Source: Pelotomaculum sp.
Lineage (GTDB): Bacteria; Bacillota; Desulfotomaculia; Desulfotomaculales; Pelotomaculaceae
NCBI GenBank assembly: GCA_018435055.1
Contig: JAHDOA010000045.1
Location: 1-44,127 of the forward strand
Reading direction: 5' to 3'
DNA: 44,127 nucleotides
Below are positions 33,606 to 41,608 of the stretch, in pieces. The first letter of the stretch is position 1; the number at the start of each line of letters is the position of its first letter. The notes under the pieces are model-generated. The model was not told where the DNA came from. It saw only the letters and a program-made list of their open reading frames with translations, and did no database searches. The position numbers and the translations under genes are program-made.

Positions 33606-34221
33606 TATCTCTATGTCCCGTCATTTCCTCGTCCACCCAATCTTCCTCAACGTACACCATACCGTTCCGGCCTTCGACTTTTCGATTAGGGCCAGCCTTA
33701 TATAATTTGCAGCTCAAAGGACCATAACAGAATGTTTCAAACCGGTACTTCCTCCGGCCCCCGGGGTTCCAGTTATCAACTATTATCTCCACCGGCATCC
33801 TGGCTCCCCACATGCAGCTGCTGCATTTAACATCATAAGTCCTGGCAGCCAGTCTCCGGTGTCCCCTTTCCCGATAAACCTCCAGCTCCGGAGGTTCCAA
33901 TTCCCAGGGTGTTGATATGCTTCCCTGCTCCCCTTGCGCTACCTTAGCTAACTTCGATACCTTATAATAATCCACCGGCTCCATGTCCGGATCCGGAACA
34001 GGAAGGCATTCGCCTGAGATAACATCGTTGACTTTGAAGTTGAATTTAGCTTGGGCTGCTTTCCCGATACCTATCGAAAAGGTGGTTTCTTCGGCTTCAA
34101 TAGTTCCGGCGATTTTAATGGCATAACCCAAATATGTATGAGAGGCTTCATCAAATGAACGGATTAGCCTTATTCGTGGTTGGATTGATGTGATGGCGCC
34201 TTTGAAGGATAGTTTGTTCAT
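33595..34221 (-). CDS. Hypothetical protein with a two-Cys WG-type zinc-like motif
   Basis: No family recognised. 208 residues. N-terminal half is beta-rich (IRLIRSFDEASHTYLGYAIK); the C-terminal half has KCSSCMWGARMPVEIIVDNW and FCYGPLSCKLYKAG, two Cys groups that could bind zinc. AAAGGA lies nine bases before the ATG. A decayed relative of residues about 25-60 lies 3 kb to the right (37,044-37,149), so the gene has been duplicated in this region. Co-oriented with the 82-residue gene and the gene remnant upstream. Confidence 0.6.
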   Translation of the reverse strand: MNKLSFKGAITSIQPRIRLIRSFDEASHTYLGYAIKIAGTIEAEETTFSIGIGKAAQAKFNFKVNDVISGECLPVPDPDMEPVDYYKVSKLAKVAQGEQGSISTPWELEPPELEVYRERGHRRLAARTYDVKCSSCMWGARMPVEIIVDNWNPGGRRKYRFETFCYGPLSCKLYKAGPNRKVEGRNGMVYVEEDWVDEEMTGHRDSEE

Positions 34222-34245
34222 CGATAAAATTCCTTTCTTCTTAAT

Positions 34246-34437
34246 TTAAATGTAATCAGGAAGTTTCGCATACTTAATGGAAGCCAGGATATTCATATAA
34301 TCCCTTGTCCAAAGATTTGAACAGCCTATCATTTTTCTTGGTTCATAATCTACAGCACCCGGAGAATCTTCATATTCTAATTGCATCCATGGTTCAAACA
34401 TCCCGGCTCCTCCAGGGATTGTCTTACGCTCTAATAT
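34246..34437 (-). pseudogene. C-terminal remnant of an unknown protein
   Basis: The last ~60 codons of an open frame read as a plausible protein end (GMFEPWMQLEYEDSPGAVDY, then RDYMNILASIKYAKLPDYI). Further upstream on this strand the same frame stays open to 34,839 but looks like the shadow of a plus-strand coding fragment, so the true gene is probably cut near 34,437. No family recognised. Confidence 0.4.
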
Positions 34438-34794
34438 GCAAAAACAGGCAAGCATTGGAACCGTAAGTTTATCCGTTCTGTTCAGGCAGTTCTCAACTCG
34501 ACGAAAGGAAAAATCGGCCGCGGAAAATCCTTCTTTGAAGAGGCCTTCGGAAAAGACATTGACGAGTTCCATAAAATCCTGTGGATGCCAGAAGCGTTCA
34601 TTATACATCGCTTTAAGTACAAAGAGAACCTGACTGCCGAGTGGTGGGAGAAATACGATCGCCTTAATGAGGTACAGCTGAACAGACTCAAGGAAATCGT
34701 GGCATTGAATCAGTTTTATGAGACTACAGCAACGGGCGATCCGGCTGTGGACGAGGTATTGGGGTATTATAAGGTAAGACGCGACCGTAATTAG
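34435..34794 (+). pseudogene. 5'-truncated coding fragment, unknown family
   Basis: The plus-strand frame is open from 34,435 (after a stop at 34,432) to a TAG at 34,794 and reads like a real protein: TGKHWNRKFIRSVQAV, GKSFFEEAFGKDIDEFHKIL, MPEAFIIHRFKYKENLTAEW, NRLKEIVALNQFYET. There is no start codon or ribosome site before an internal ATG at 34,585. I infer the C-terminal ~120 residues of a gene cut by recombination. I do not recognise the family. Confidence 0.45.
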
Positions 34795-34925
34795 GGCTTG
34801 CTGAATAGACAAAAACCCCAGCAATACCAAGGTGCCCACTACCGGAAACGTTTAAGACCAAAAGGTTATGAAGAAGATTAACACGTTGATCTGCCATAGC
34901 GCAAAACCCAAGGGACAAAAAGATA
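34795..34925. other. Possible insertion-sequence end remnant
   Basis: GGGCTTGCTGAATAGACAAA, directly after the fragment's stop codon, resembles the terminal repeat of several DDE insertion sequences. The following 100 bases carry no open gene. Weak evidence. Confidence 0.25.
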
Positions 34926-34929
34926 AATT

Positions 34930-35964
34930 TTAATTAAAAAGACCTTGATTATTCAGATGTTTCCAGGCAGATATGATGTGATTTTCTTTAAATAGCCTTT
35001 TCTTACATATGCTCCATTTTTGTACTGCTTCTACTACTTTATTATGGTCGTGGTTAATTTCTGAGTTATCCTTAATAACCCAATGTGTAGTGGCCAATAA
35101 TTCTAAGCCATATGGAGTTTCAAATCCCCTGATAATATTCGATACTTTACTGAGATGTTCTAATGAATCCTTTTTACTCGCCAAGTAATTATGAGCTTCC
35201 TCAGCTGCTTTTGGCTGCAGCCTAATCCGGGCCTCTCTGCTGCGATCGCCATATCCATGAATATAGTGTCCATCCATTCTTTGCAGTACATGATTAAGGT
35301 TTTCAGCGTAAGGTCCATAGAAATGCTTAGTAAAATTAAGACGCAATGGTTCACCGGTTTCTTGCAAGAAATAAGCAAGTTTTTGAATTTCTAATAATGA
35401 TAGTTTATAACCAGGCGCAGTATAATCATCCATCAATGCTAAAAATAGCGCACGGGATCTTGTAAGCCCGGGTTTTTCGGTGGCAATCCTTATTGAATCT
35501 GGCGCAGGTGCACCACCGGGAGGATAAACAAGAACTCGCACATCCGGTAATTCTGCAAAAGCCTTTTCTATATGTGGGCGGACTTTATCCCACTCTAAAC
35601 CACCATTACCACATCCAAGAGGGGGAATAGCTATCGATTTGATTTTTAAATTTTTGACTTCGTCGACAAGAGCCTTTAACCCTATTTCTATATATTCCAT
35701 CTTTGACTTGCTTTTCCAATGAACCTTAGTTGGAAAGTTAATGATATATTTAGGGTTGATTATACCCCTTAAATAAGTAAACATATTACCAACTTTGACT
35801 TCTTTAGAACGGCAAGCTTTCTGATATTCTTTGAAATTTTCGGGAAAAGCCTGTTTAAATTGAAGTGCAATACCCTTTCCCATTACCCCGACACAATTAA
35901 CGGTATTTACAATGGCTTCAACATCTGCTTCTAATAAGTTACCGTTTTTGTACTCAATCAACAT
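34930..35964 (-). CDS. darG: DarG: DNA ADP-ribosyl glycohydrolase antitoxin, orphan
   Basis: Antitoxin of DarTG systems; its macro domain removes ADP-ribose that the toxin DarT attaches to thymidine in single-stranded DNA. The macro domain is residues 1-150: NGNLLEADVEAIVNTVNC, GVMGKGIALQF, and IPPLGCGNGGLEW. The C-terminal DarG domain follows (LSLLEIQKLAYFLQETGEPL, FYGPYAENLNHVL, GHYIHGYGD), which in the family binds and blocks DarT. Length 344 fits full-length DarG. The start is ATG 35964 after AAGTAGG. DarT is normally encoded directly upstream; here that place is taken by a truncated radical SAM gene, and no DarT-like gene is visible anywhere in the window. Confidence 0.88.
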   Translation of the reverse strand: MLIEYKNGNLLEADVEAIVNTVNCVGVMGKGIALQFKQAFPENFKEYQKACRSKEVKVGNMFTYLRGIINPKYIINFPTKVHWKSKSKMEYIEIGLKALVDEVKNLKIKSIAIPPLGCGNGGLEWDKVRPHIEKAFAELPDVRVLVYPPGGAPAPDSIRIATEKPGLTRSRALFLALMDDYTAPGYKLSLLEIQKLAYFLQETGEPLRLNFTKHFYGPYAENLNHVLQRMDGHYIHGYGDRSREARIRLQPKAAEEAHNYLASKKDSLEHLSKVSNIIRGFETPYGLELLATTHWVIKDNSEINHDHNKVVEAVQKWSICKKRLFKENHIISAWKHLNNQGLFN

Positions 35965-36694
35965 TTCCACCTACTTAGTAAGTGTCCGGTTCCTCTAATT
36001 TTCGCATTGCTCAGTTCATCATAACCATCAATACTTACTTGCACTTCGGCAACTTTATTTGCTGTATATTCTATTAAGTCATCGGTCCACTCAGTTCCAT
36101 TGGTAAGCAAAGTGGTTGTTAGATGGAGCTCATTTGCGACTGAGATAATTTCTCTTAAATCTTTATGCACCGTTATTTCACCACCAGATAAGGTAAGATT
36201 ACATCCACCGTGCTGTTTAAATGCTCTCAGTAAAGCAAGTACTTCGCTTAATTGCAGTTCATTCTCCAGCGATTTGCCGGCAAACATATAGCAGTGTCTA
36301 CAGTAAAGATTGCACTATTCGTCAAATATAAATACAGACTTTTTAATCCTTGAGCCTTATATTTGCAGGACTCAAACTGCTTTGCTTCCAATTCAGTCAT
36401 TACATACAAAAGGTCGTCCAAACTCATGTCGGAATCTTTAAGTTGTGCCAGAACATCTTCAATAGAGAAAACCGTCAAAAGATCAAATATCTTTTCTTGC
36501 TCGTGATTATGCAGAAGTATCCAATTGGCCGAATCAACAGCAATAATTAAAATACCGTTCGGTAAATATTCGCGGCTTATATTACTCGGCATGTTGTATT
36601 TTTTTGTAACATCTACTTGTATCTCACGTTCATTCATCACGCATGTATACTCCCCTAAAATAAACGGATCTATAAAAATATACGATTTATTCAT
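35958..36694 (-). pseudogene. Radical SAM peptide maturase, frameshifted and truncated
   Basis: Start ATG 36694 (GGAGAG five bases upstream). The N-terminal ~130 residues resemble the PqqD/RRE-like leader-binding part of RiPP maturases (NGILIIAVDSANWILLHNHE). Near 36,315 the frame breaks by one base; in the next frame the coding continues as CNLYCRHCYMFAGKS, the CxxxCxxC cluster motif, and NLTLSGGEITVHKDLREI, the GGE SAM motif. After SNAKIRGTGH the similarity stops and the frame ends in the darG ribosome site, so the C-terminal half (SPASM region) is lost. A short Cys-containing peptide gene lies 58 bases upstream with a good promoter. Confidence 0.75.
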
Positions 36695-36752
36695 CAGCTC
36701 TCCAAGCGACAAATAAATCGTATTTCATATTACATCTTATACTGTACTAAAA

Positions 36753-36854
36753 CTAATTTTGGTTCTTCTCGCAGCTTTTAAAGCAATACATTGCGCTTGT
36801 TCTGGCACTGTCTTTAACCTTTGTCACTTTCCACTTTAAAGTAATCTTTTTCAT
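36753..36854 (-). CDS. Putative RiPP precursor peptide, 33 residues
   Basis: ATG at 36854 with AAAGG eight bases upstream and a near-consensus promoter in front. The peptide starts MKKITLKWKVTKVKDS, a basic leader-like stretch, and ends SAMYCFKSCEKNQN, with two cysteines three residues apart. It is followed 58 bases later by the radical SAM maturase gene. Size, Lys-rich N-terminus, terminal Cys residues and position fit a substrate of a Cys-modifying radical SAM enzyme; the CcpA/CcpM (CLI_3235) type is a candidate from memory. Not proven by sequence alone. Confidence 0.55.
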   Translation of the reverse strand: MKKITLKWKVTKVKDSARTSAMYCFKSCEKNQN

Positions 36855-36889
36855 CCTATCTACCTTTCTTTCGTTAATTTTCTAGGAAC

Positions 36890-36918
36890 ATTATACCACT
36901 AACCCCATAATAGTACAA
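36890..36918 (-). promoter_or_regulatory. Promoter of the precursor/radical SAM cassette
   Basis: On the minus strand TTGTAC (36913-36918), a 17-base spacer and TATAAT (36890-36895), about 36 bases before the peptide start. Confidence 0.65.
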
Positions 36919-37043
36919 TGATTTCCTGATAGAGCCATTTGTTACTCAAATAGAACCACTTTGGTCATGACGAGATCCACCTGTGTTTGTCAATCAAAAA
37001 GTGAACCATGTAGTCCATAAAAAAGGGAGCCCCCCGATGCAAT

Positions 37044-37149
37044 AAATTTAGCCTAAACTGCTTTGCCGATACCAATAGAAAAATTTCTTTCATCGAAATC
37101 AAAGTTACATACTATTTTCAGGGCATCCCGAATATGCATGAGAGGCTCC
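37044..37149 (-). pseudogene. Decayed second copy of the 208-residue hypothetical gene
   Basis: On the minus strand EASHAY is followed after a frame break by DALKIV, DFDERNFSIGIGKAV, a stop codon and AKF. This aligns with EASHTYLGYAIKIAG and TTFSIGIGKAAQAKF of the gene at 33,595. Both a frameshift and an in-frame stop are visible. The 36,919-37,043 stretch next to it has only GAACCAC/GTGAACCA-like motifs that may be a worn IS end. Confidence 0.7.
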
Positions 37150-37151
37150 AC

Positions 37152-37412
37152 CTACACCTCAAACTGCTCCCGCAGATAAACCAGTTTCAAATACTCTAAA
37201 GCCCCCTGCTTCAGGTCTTCCCGGCTCTGCCACCAAAGCCCGGCGTTAAAATCGTCATACTGAGTAGGACAGGATATGATCCGGACTTTCCTGCCCATAG
37301 AGCTCGCAGCCTTGACAAAAATCTTCTTCGCCCGCCCGGAATGTGATTTAGAAGTGGATAAAATGGTCAGTAATAAAACAGCCAGAATAATGGCTATGGT
37401 AATAAAAAGCTT
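37152..37412 (-). pseudogene. YdcF/DUF218-like C-terminal fragment
   Basis: An open frame without a start codon reads LFITIAIILAVLLLTILST, then SHSGRAKKIFVKAASSMGRK, RIISCPTQYDDFNAGLWWQ and EYLKLVYLREQFEV. The C-terminal part resembles YdcF/SanA-type DUF218 envelope proteins (His-x-x-Arg-Ala motif and the W-x-S-x-x-x-L end). The N-terminal catalytic part is missing. The frame is continuous with the epimerase fragment upstream through its TAA stop. Confidence 0.5.
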
Positions 37413-37664
37413 TTAGTATAAGTTCTCCCGATACCACTCTATCGCGGCCTTGATCCCCCGCTCGAAGCTCCATTCCGGCTCATACCCCAGCAGTTCTCTG
37501 GCCTTACTAATATCGGCATTACTATGCTTGATATCCCCCGAGCGTTCAGGTCCAAATATTGGCTCGCTCTCTTTATTCAGTGCCTGACACAATTTATAGT
37601 AGATGTCGATTATATACTCTCTGCCCCAGTAAGCGATATTAAACGACTGGCCGGCCACGCGCAA
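37413..37664 (-). pseudogene. C-terminal fragment of a nucleotide-sugar epimerase
   Basis: The fragment reads FNIAYWGREYIIDIYYKLCQ, EPIFGPERSGDIKHSNADIS, KARELLGYEPEW and AAIEWYRENLY, the last ~80 residues of an extended SDR epimerase (UDP-glucuronate/UDP-GlcNAc 4-epimerase type). The Rossmann and catalytic parts are absent. The break at about 37,665 is 17 bases from element copy B. Confidence 0.8.
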
Positions 37665-37681
37665 AGTCTATTCGCAGGGTC

Positions 37682-37810
37682 TTTTTTTCAAAGGTCAATT
37701 TCAAAAATTACAGGAATGCTATTTTTATTTATAACAGCAATAACAGCATCAAATTGTTTGAATAATCAATAAGATGATAAGTTGGTGTTGATAAGTTGGT
37801 GTCAGGCAAC
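37682..37810. repeat. RAYT-associated element, copy B
   Basis: Contains TCAAAGGTCAATTTCAAA, CAGCATCAAATTGTTTGAAT and the end GATAAGTTGGTG written twice, then TCAGGCAAC. The right end overlaps the dprA stop codon: the TGA of dprA is formed by the element's TGACACC (minus strand). The left half differs from copies A and C. Confidence 0.75.
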
Positions 37811-38944
37811 AGCCACAAACCTGCCTCCAGGACAAGTCCGTATCAAACCTTCTAGTTCCATCATGGAAAGAACCTGGATTAATTGTAGTTGGTCTATCTG
37901 GGTGTCCGCACCTAATTTTTCGATAGTCTTAGGAGCAAAAGAGAGGCTAAAGAGAATTTTTTCCTCCATATTGCTTAGTTGTCTATCACTCTTCCGGAGG
38001 TTTTCACTACTCAAGTCCAACCTGTCCCAGCTATGTATTTCTTCATTTTCAGCAGGACGGCTATTTATTGAAGCCACACCTGCATGCTCTAAATCAAGAT
38101 TTGGCATTAATTGTGACGGATGCAAATAGATATGGGCGCCTTGTGCAATCAGCCGGTTGCTTCCTTTTCCTGTTGGATTAAATATTTCATGGGGTAAAAC
38201 GTGGACTTCTTTTCCCTGGGCCATGGCAAAGCCTGCGGTAATCAAGGCTCCGCCGTTTTCACCCGCCTCAACCACAAATACTTTATGGCTCCAGCTGCTG
38301 ATGAGCTCATTCCTCTCCGGAAAGTATTCAGGACGGGGTCTGGTCCTTGGCGGGTACCCGGAAATAACAGCGCCGTTTTCGATTATGCCGGCCAATAACC
38401 CATCATGTTCCTTGGGATAACAAATGTCAACACCATTACCCAGAAAGGCAATGGTATATCCTCCAGCTTTTAAACACGCAGTATGGGCATAGCCATCAAT
38501 GCCCCTCGCCATCCCACTGATTACAGGAATATTGTTTTGGCCCAGATAGTATGCTGCTTCCACGGCCGCCTGTTTCCCATAATCCGTACACCGGCGGGAA
38601 CCAACAATCGCCACACCGGCGCTATTTTCTCTAATGATTCCTTTATAATATAAGAGAATTGGAGCCTGGGAAAATTTTTTAGCAAGAGCGGGATATAAAG
38701 GATCATGGTAGCTCAATAACTTTATATCCTGTCTCAAGGTCTCTTCTAAGAGGTTGCGGGCCTTATCTAAAGAACGATGCTGTCGTATCACTTTAGCTAA
38801 TGCAGGGCCTATTCCCTCCACCGACAACAACTCTTCTTCACATGCTTCATAAACAGCTTGCGGAGATTGGAAACGATCTAATAATCTTTTTTCCAAGATA
38901 GTCCCGATCCCGCTAATCTGTTTTAACCAGATCCAATACTCCAT
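37802..38944 (-). CDS. dprA: DNA processing protein DprA
   Basis: Loads RecA on incoming single-stranded DNA during natural transformation. An N-terminal HhH/SAM-like part (LLSVEGIGPALAKVIRQ), the Rossmann DNA-binding core (VAIVGSRRCTDYGKQAA, SGMARGIDGYAHTACLKAGG, FLGNGVDICYPKEH) and a C-terminal winged-helix domain (LIQVLSMMELEGLIRTCPGG) are present. 380 residues. ATG with TAGGAGG four bases upstream, nine bases after comM. The last codons and stop run into element copy B, so the native C-terminus may be slightly altered, but the family normally ends at about this point. Confidence 0.95.
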   Translation of the reverse strand: MEYWIWLKQISGIGTILEKRLLDRFQSPQAVYEACEEELLSVEGIGPALAKVIRQHRSLDKARNLLEETLRQDIKLLSYHDPLYPALAKKFSQAPILLYYKGIIRENSAGVAIVGSRRCTDYGKQAAVEAAYYLGQNNIPVISGMARGIDGYAHTACLKAGGYTIAFLGNGVDICYPKEHDGLLAGIIENGAVISGYPPRTRPRPEYFPERNELISSWSHKVFVVEAGENGGALITAGFAMAQGKEVHVLPHEIFNPTGKGSNRLIAQGAHIYLHPSQLMPNLDLEHAGVASINSRPAENEEIHSWDRLDLSSENLRKSDRQLSNMEEKILFSLSFAPKTIEKLGADTQIDQLQLIQVLSMMELEGLIRTCPGGRFVAVA

Positions 38945-38952
38945 GATTCCTC

Positions 38953-40491
38953 CTAAATGACCATCATGCCCGCCTTTTCCTTCTCCAGATCCCGGGCCAT
39001 CAGGGCTAACACCACATCCTTTTTGCGAATACCGGCGGCATCGTCCAAATCAGCAAGCGTTCTTGCCACCTTCAGATATTTATAATACGTTCTGGCGCTG
39101 TATTTGAATCGATCATGCGCGACCTGCAGCAAGCGTTGGCCTTCTGCATCCAGTTGACAAAATTCCTTAATCAAGGCAAATCCCATCTGGGCATTGCAGT
39201 TAATTCCTTCAATCTTTTTAAACCTCTTCTTCTGAATGCCTCTGGCAAATTCAACCCGTTCCCGAAGCTCTTTAGAACTTTTCCCCCAAGCGTACTCAGA
39301 TAGATTTATAAAGTTAACCGGCTGGACATATTTTTGTATATCCATCCGATCCATTATGGGGCCTGATAGCCGTTGTCTGTATTTGATTACCTCATAATCG
39401 CTGCACCGGCATTTTTCACTTCCATAATAACCACATGGACAGGGATTCATGGCTGCCACCAGCATGAAACTGGCCGGATAAGTGTTGCTGTACTTCACCC
39501 TGGAAATTGTAACCTCCTGATCTTCCATAGGCTGCCTTAATGCATCCAAGGTTTTCTTGCTGAACTCAGCAATTTCATCCAGAAACAATACCCCGTTATG
39601 GGCCAGGGATATCTCCCCGGGAATGGCATTTTTCCCTCCGCCAATTAGGGCATTAGTTGAAGCATTATGATGAGGCGCACGAAAGGGACGTTCCTTGATT
39701 AAATATCCTTTTCCCTTCAGCATACCTGCTACGCTGTAAATTTTTGTTGTTTCCAGGGCCTCTTGCTCTGTCAAGCTGGGAAGAATCGTAGGAATGCGTT
39801 TCGCAATCATGGATTTGCCGCAGCCCGGAGAGCCAATCATCAACAGATTATGTCCCCCTGCCGCCGCCACAACGATATATTCAAGTATGGCCTCCTGGCC
39901 TTGAACCTCATTAAAATCCAGCGAATAGGGATCCTCTGCGGGGGCATGAAAATTTATTTCCGGTTGAATAGTGTACTCTTTCTCCCCTTCCAGGAATTGG
40001 ACTACCTCTCTTAAATAATCAAACCCAACCACATTTATCCCCTGTACCAGCGAAGCTTCATGAATATTATCCCGGGGTACAATAATATTTTTGATCCCGG
40101 CCTGCTTGGCCGCAATCACCATGGGAAGAACGCCGGTGCAAGACCGCAGCCGCGCATTCAAGGATAATTCTCCAATACATCCAAAGTCCTGCCAGCGATT
40201 GACATGCAGCTGATCCGATTCCATTAAAAGCCCCAGGGCAATTGGCAAATCAAAATGAGAACCGCTTTTTTTCAAATCACCGGGCGCCAGGTTGATTACA
40301 ACCTTCATTTCCGGAAAACGAAAATGTCCATCCCGCAAAGCAGCCTCCACCCGTTCCCGGGCCTCTTTTACCGCCGTATCCCCCAACCCCACAATCGAAA
40401 TTAACGGCTGTCCCTCTATGGTTTTTGTTTCTACATCAACCGGATAACCGTCTACGCCCCAGATGGCAAAGCTTTTTACTATTGAAGCCAC
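38953..40491 (-). CDS. comM: ComM/YifB-type Mg-chelatase-like AAA+ ATPase
   Basis: Helicase-like AAA+ protein; ComM promotes branch migration during integration of transforming DNA. N-terminal Lon-like domain (GVDGYPVDVETKTIEGQPL), Walker A GSPGCGKSMIAKR, Walker B NGVLFLDEIAEF, and a C-terminal Mg-chelatase domain (SARTYYKYLKVARTLADLD). The start is GTG 40491 with GGGGAGG seven bases upstream; the ATG at 40515 adds residues the family lacks. Forms comM-dprA with the next gene. A RAYT gene ends 32 bases upstream and may carry their transcription. Confidence 0.94.
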   Translation of the reverse strand: MASIVKSFAIWGVDGYPVDVETKTIEGQPLISIVGLGDTAVKEARERVEAALRDGHFRFPEMKVVINLAPGDLKKSGSHFDLPIALGLLMESDQLHVNRWQDFGCIGELSLNARLRSCTGVLPMVIAAKQAGIKNIIVPRDNIHEASLVQGINVVGFDYLREVVQFLEGEKEYTIQPEINFHAPAEDPYSLDFNEVQGQEAILEYIVVAAAGGHNLLMIGSPGCGKSMIAKRIPTILPSLTEQEALETTKIYSVAGMLKGKGYLIKERPFRAPHHNASTNALIGGGKNAIPGEISLAHNGVLFLDEIAEFSKKTLDALRQPMEDQEVTISRVKYSNTYPASFMLVAAMNPCPCGYYGSEKCRCSDYEVIKYRQRLSGPIMDRMDIQKYVQPVNFINLSEYAWGKSSKELRERVEFARGIQKKRFKKIEGINCNAQMGFALIKEFCQLDAEGQRLLQVAHDRFKYSARTYYKYLKVARTLADLDDAAGIRKKDVVLALMARDLEKEKAGMMVI

Positions 40492-40523
40492 AGGATGTCC
40501 TCCCCGGCGATACATTCGCTGTT

Positions 40524-41366
40524 TTACTGAATAATCTTATTTACCGCTTCACCTGATACTCCAATGTTCGCACCGATTTCCTTAAATGTATATCCCTGCT
40601 CAGCCGCTAGTTTTACATAACAGACCTTATACTCCTTAAGTGACCGTTGCCGCGATCCTGCCTTAATCCTCTCAAATTCCTCCACAGTGGGTACCGCTCG
40701 TCTCAAGATTCTATCCAGGGTGTTATCCTCGTATTCCAGATTTAGGACAGGTTCGCCGTCGTCTTCCAATGCACCGATAACACCTACAGCTTCATATTCA
40801 TCGTAAGCATTTTTGTTGACTATAGGTTCATCCCCATCCATGAATCGCACATATTCTTCCAACGCAATTATCCGATCATCCGAAAACATATTGAGAATCT
40901 TATCCACACTCACCAGCCCGCTGATGTTTTTCCGGTAATAATGGTCACTGCTCCATTTATATTGATCAATTTTTTTGCAAACTTTTGCCCGCACCGGATT
41001 ATGGTGAATATAGCGAAGTAACGAAAAGAGATATTTGTCGTCAAGCACCAGAATAGCTTTGTATCTTCCCCCAAAGACATGATCCGATCGGTTATGCCTT
41101 TTGTTGTAGTCCTTGCTGAAGCGATTATTGACGACTTGCATGATTTTATTTAGAAGCTTGTCTTTTGTCTGTATGATCATATGATAGTGGTTATCCATGA
41201 TCACATAGCCCATCAGGTTAAACCCGCCGTCTTCTTTGGCATATGCGATATATCTCAGCAAAGATTCTTTATCTTCCCGTCCCTGAAAGATGTATTCCCG
41301 ATTATTACCCCGCTTAATGACGTGATAGATTGCTCCCTTAAATTCCACTCTCGGTTTTCTACCCAT
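40524..41366 (-). CDS. REP-associated tyrosine transposase (RAYT, Y1/HUH, IS200-like)
   Basis: Single-strand DNA transposase of the Y1 family. N-terminus PRVEFKGAIYHVIKRGNN and DREDKESLLRYI-type region are typical; the metal site is HYH (residues 60-62, MDNHYHMIIQ) and the catalytic Tyr is near 87 (FSKDYNKRHNRSDHVFGG). IHHNPVRAKV is a further family motif. A C-terminal extension ends with a helix-turn-helix (YTFKEIGANIGVSGEAVNKI). Full length 280 residues, no terminal IS structure; the upstream flank is a copy of a repeat also found at three other places, as expected of a RAYT and its REP/MITE-like substrate. Confidence 0.9.
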   Translation of the reverse strand: MGRKPRVEFKGAIYHVIKRGNNREYIFQGREDKESLLRYIAYAKEDGGFNLMGYVIMDNHYHMIIQTKDKLLNKIMQVVNNRFSKDYNKRHNRSDHVFGGRYKAILVLDDKYLFSLLRYIHHNPVRAKVCKKIDQYKWSSDHYYRKNISGLVSVDKILNMFSDDRIIALEEYVRFMDGDEPIVNKNAYDEYEAVGVIGALEDDGEPVLNLEYEDNTLDRILRRAVPTVEEFERIKAGSRQRSLKEYKVCYVKLAAEQGYTFKEIGANIGVSGEAVNKIIQ

Positions 41367-41390
41367 CACTGCCCTCGTTTACATTAAAAC

Positions 41391-41529
41391 TAAATATATA
41401 TTATACTTTAGCAAATTTGTTAATATTTTGCTATCATTATTTAAAAAAAAAACCATAATTGATACGTTGGTGACAGGCACTGTCAGGCAATTGGCCTGAA
41501 TAATAAATAAGTTGATAAGTTGGTGTCAG
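41391..41529. repeat. RAYT-associated element, copy C (next to the transposase)
   Basis: Begins 25 bases upstream of the RAYT start. Contains TTGCTATCATTATT, TGATACGTTGGTGACAGGCA, CTGTCAGGCAA and ends AAGTTGATAAG, TTGGTGTCAG. Its left ~110 bases match copy A with few changes; it lacks the CAGCATCAAATTG block of copies A, B and D. Confidence 0.8.
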
Positions 41530-41608
41530 CAAAATGCCAATTATTTTATAGCTAATATAGCTAATAGTAAAATGGGGATTATTGAACTATCGAAAATGCG
41601 ATAACTAA

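Noticed and set aside
34437-34839. N-terminal two thirds of the 197-codon minus-strand frame
   Set aside because: The opposite strand reads as a more convincing protein fragment, and there is no ribosome site at 34,839.
36919-37043. Possible worn IS21-like end (GAACCAC, GATCCACC, GTGAACCA motifs)
   Set aside because: Motifs are too divergent from one another and from the end at 44,000 to call an element.
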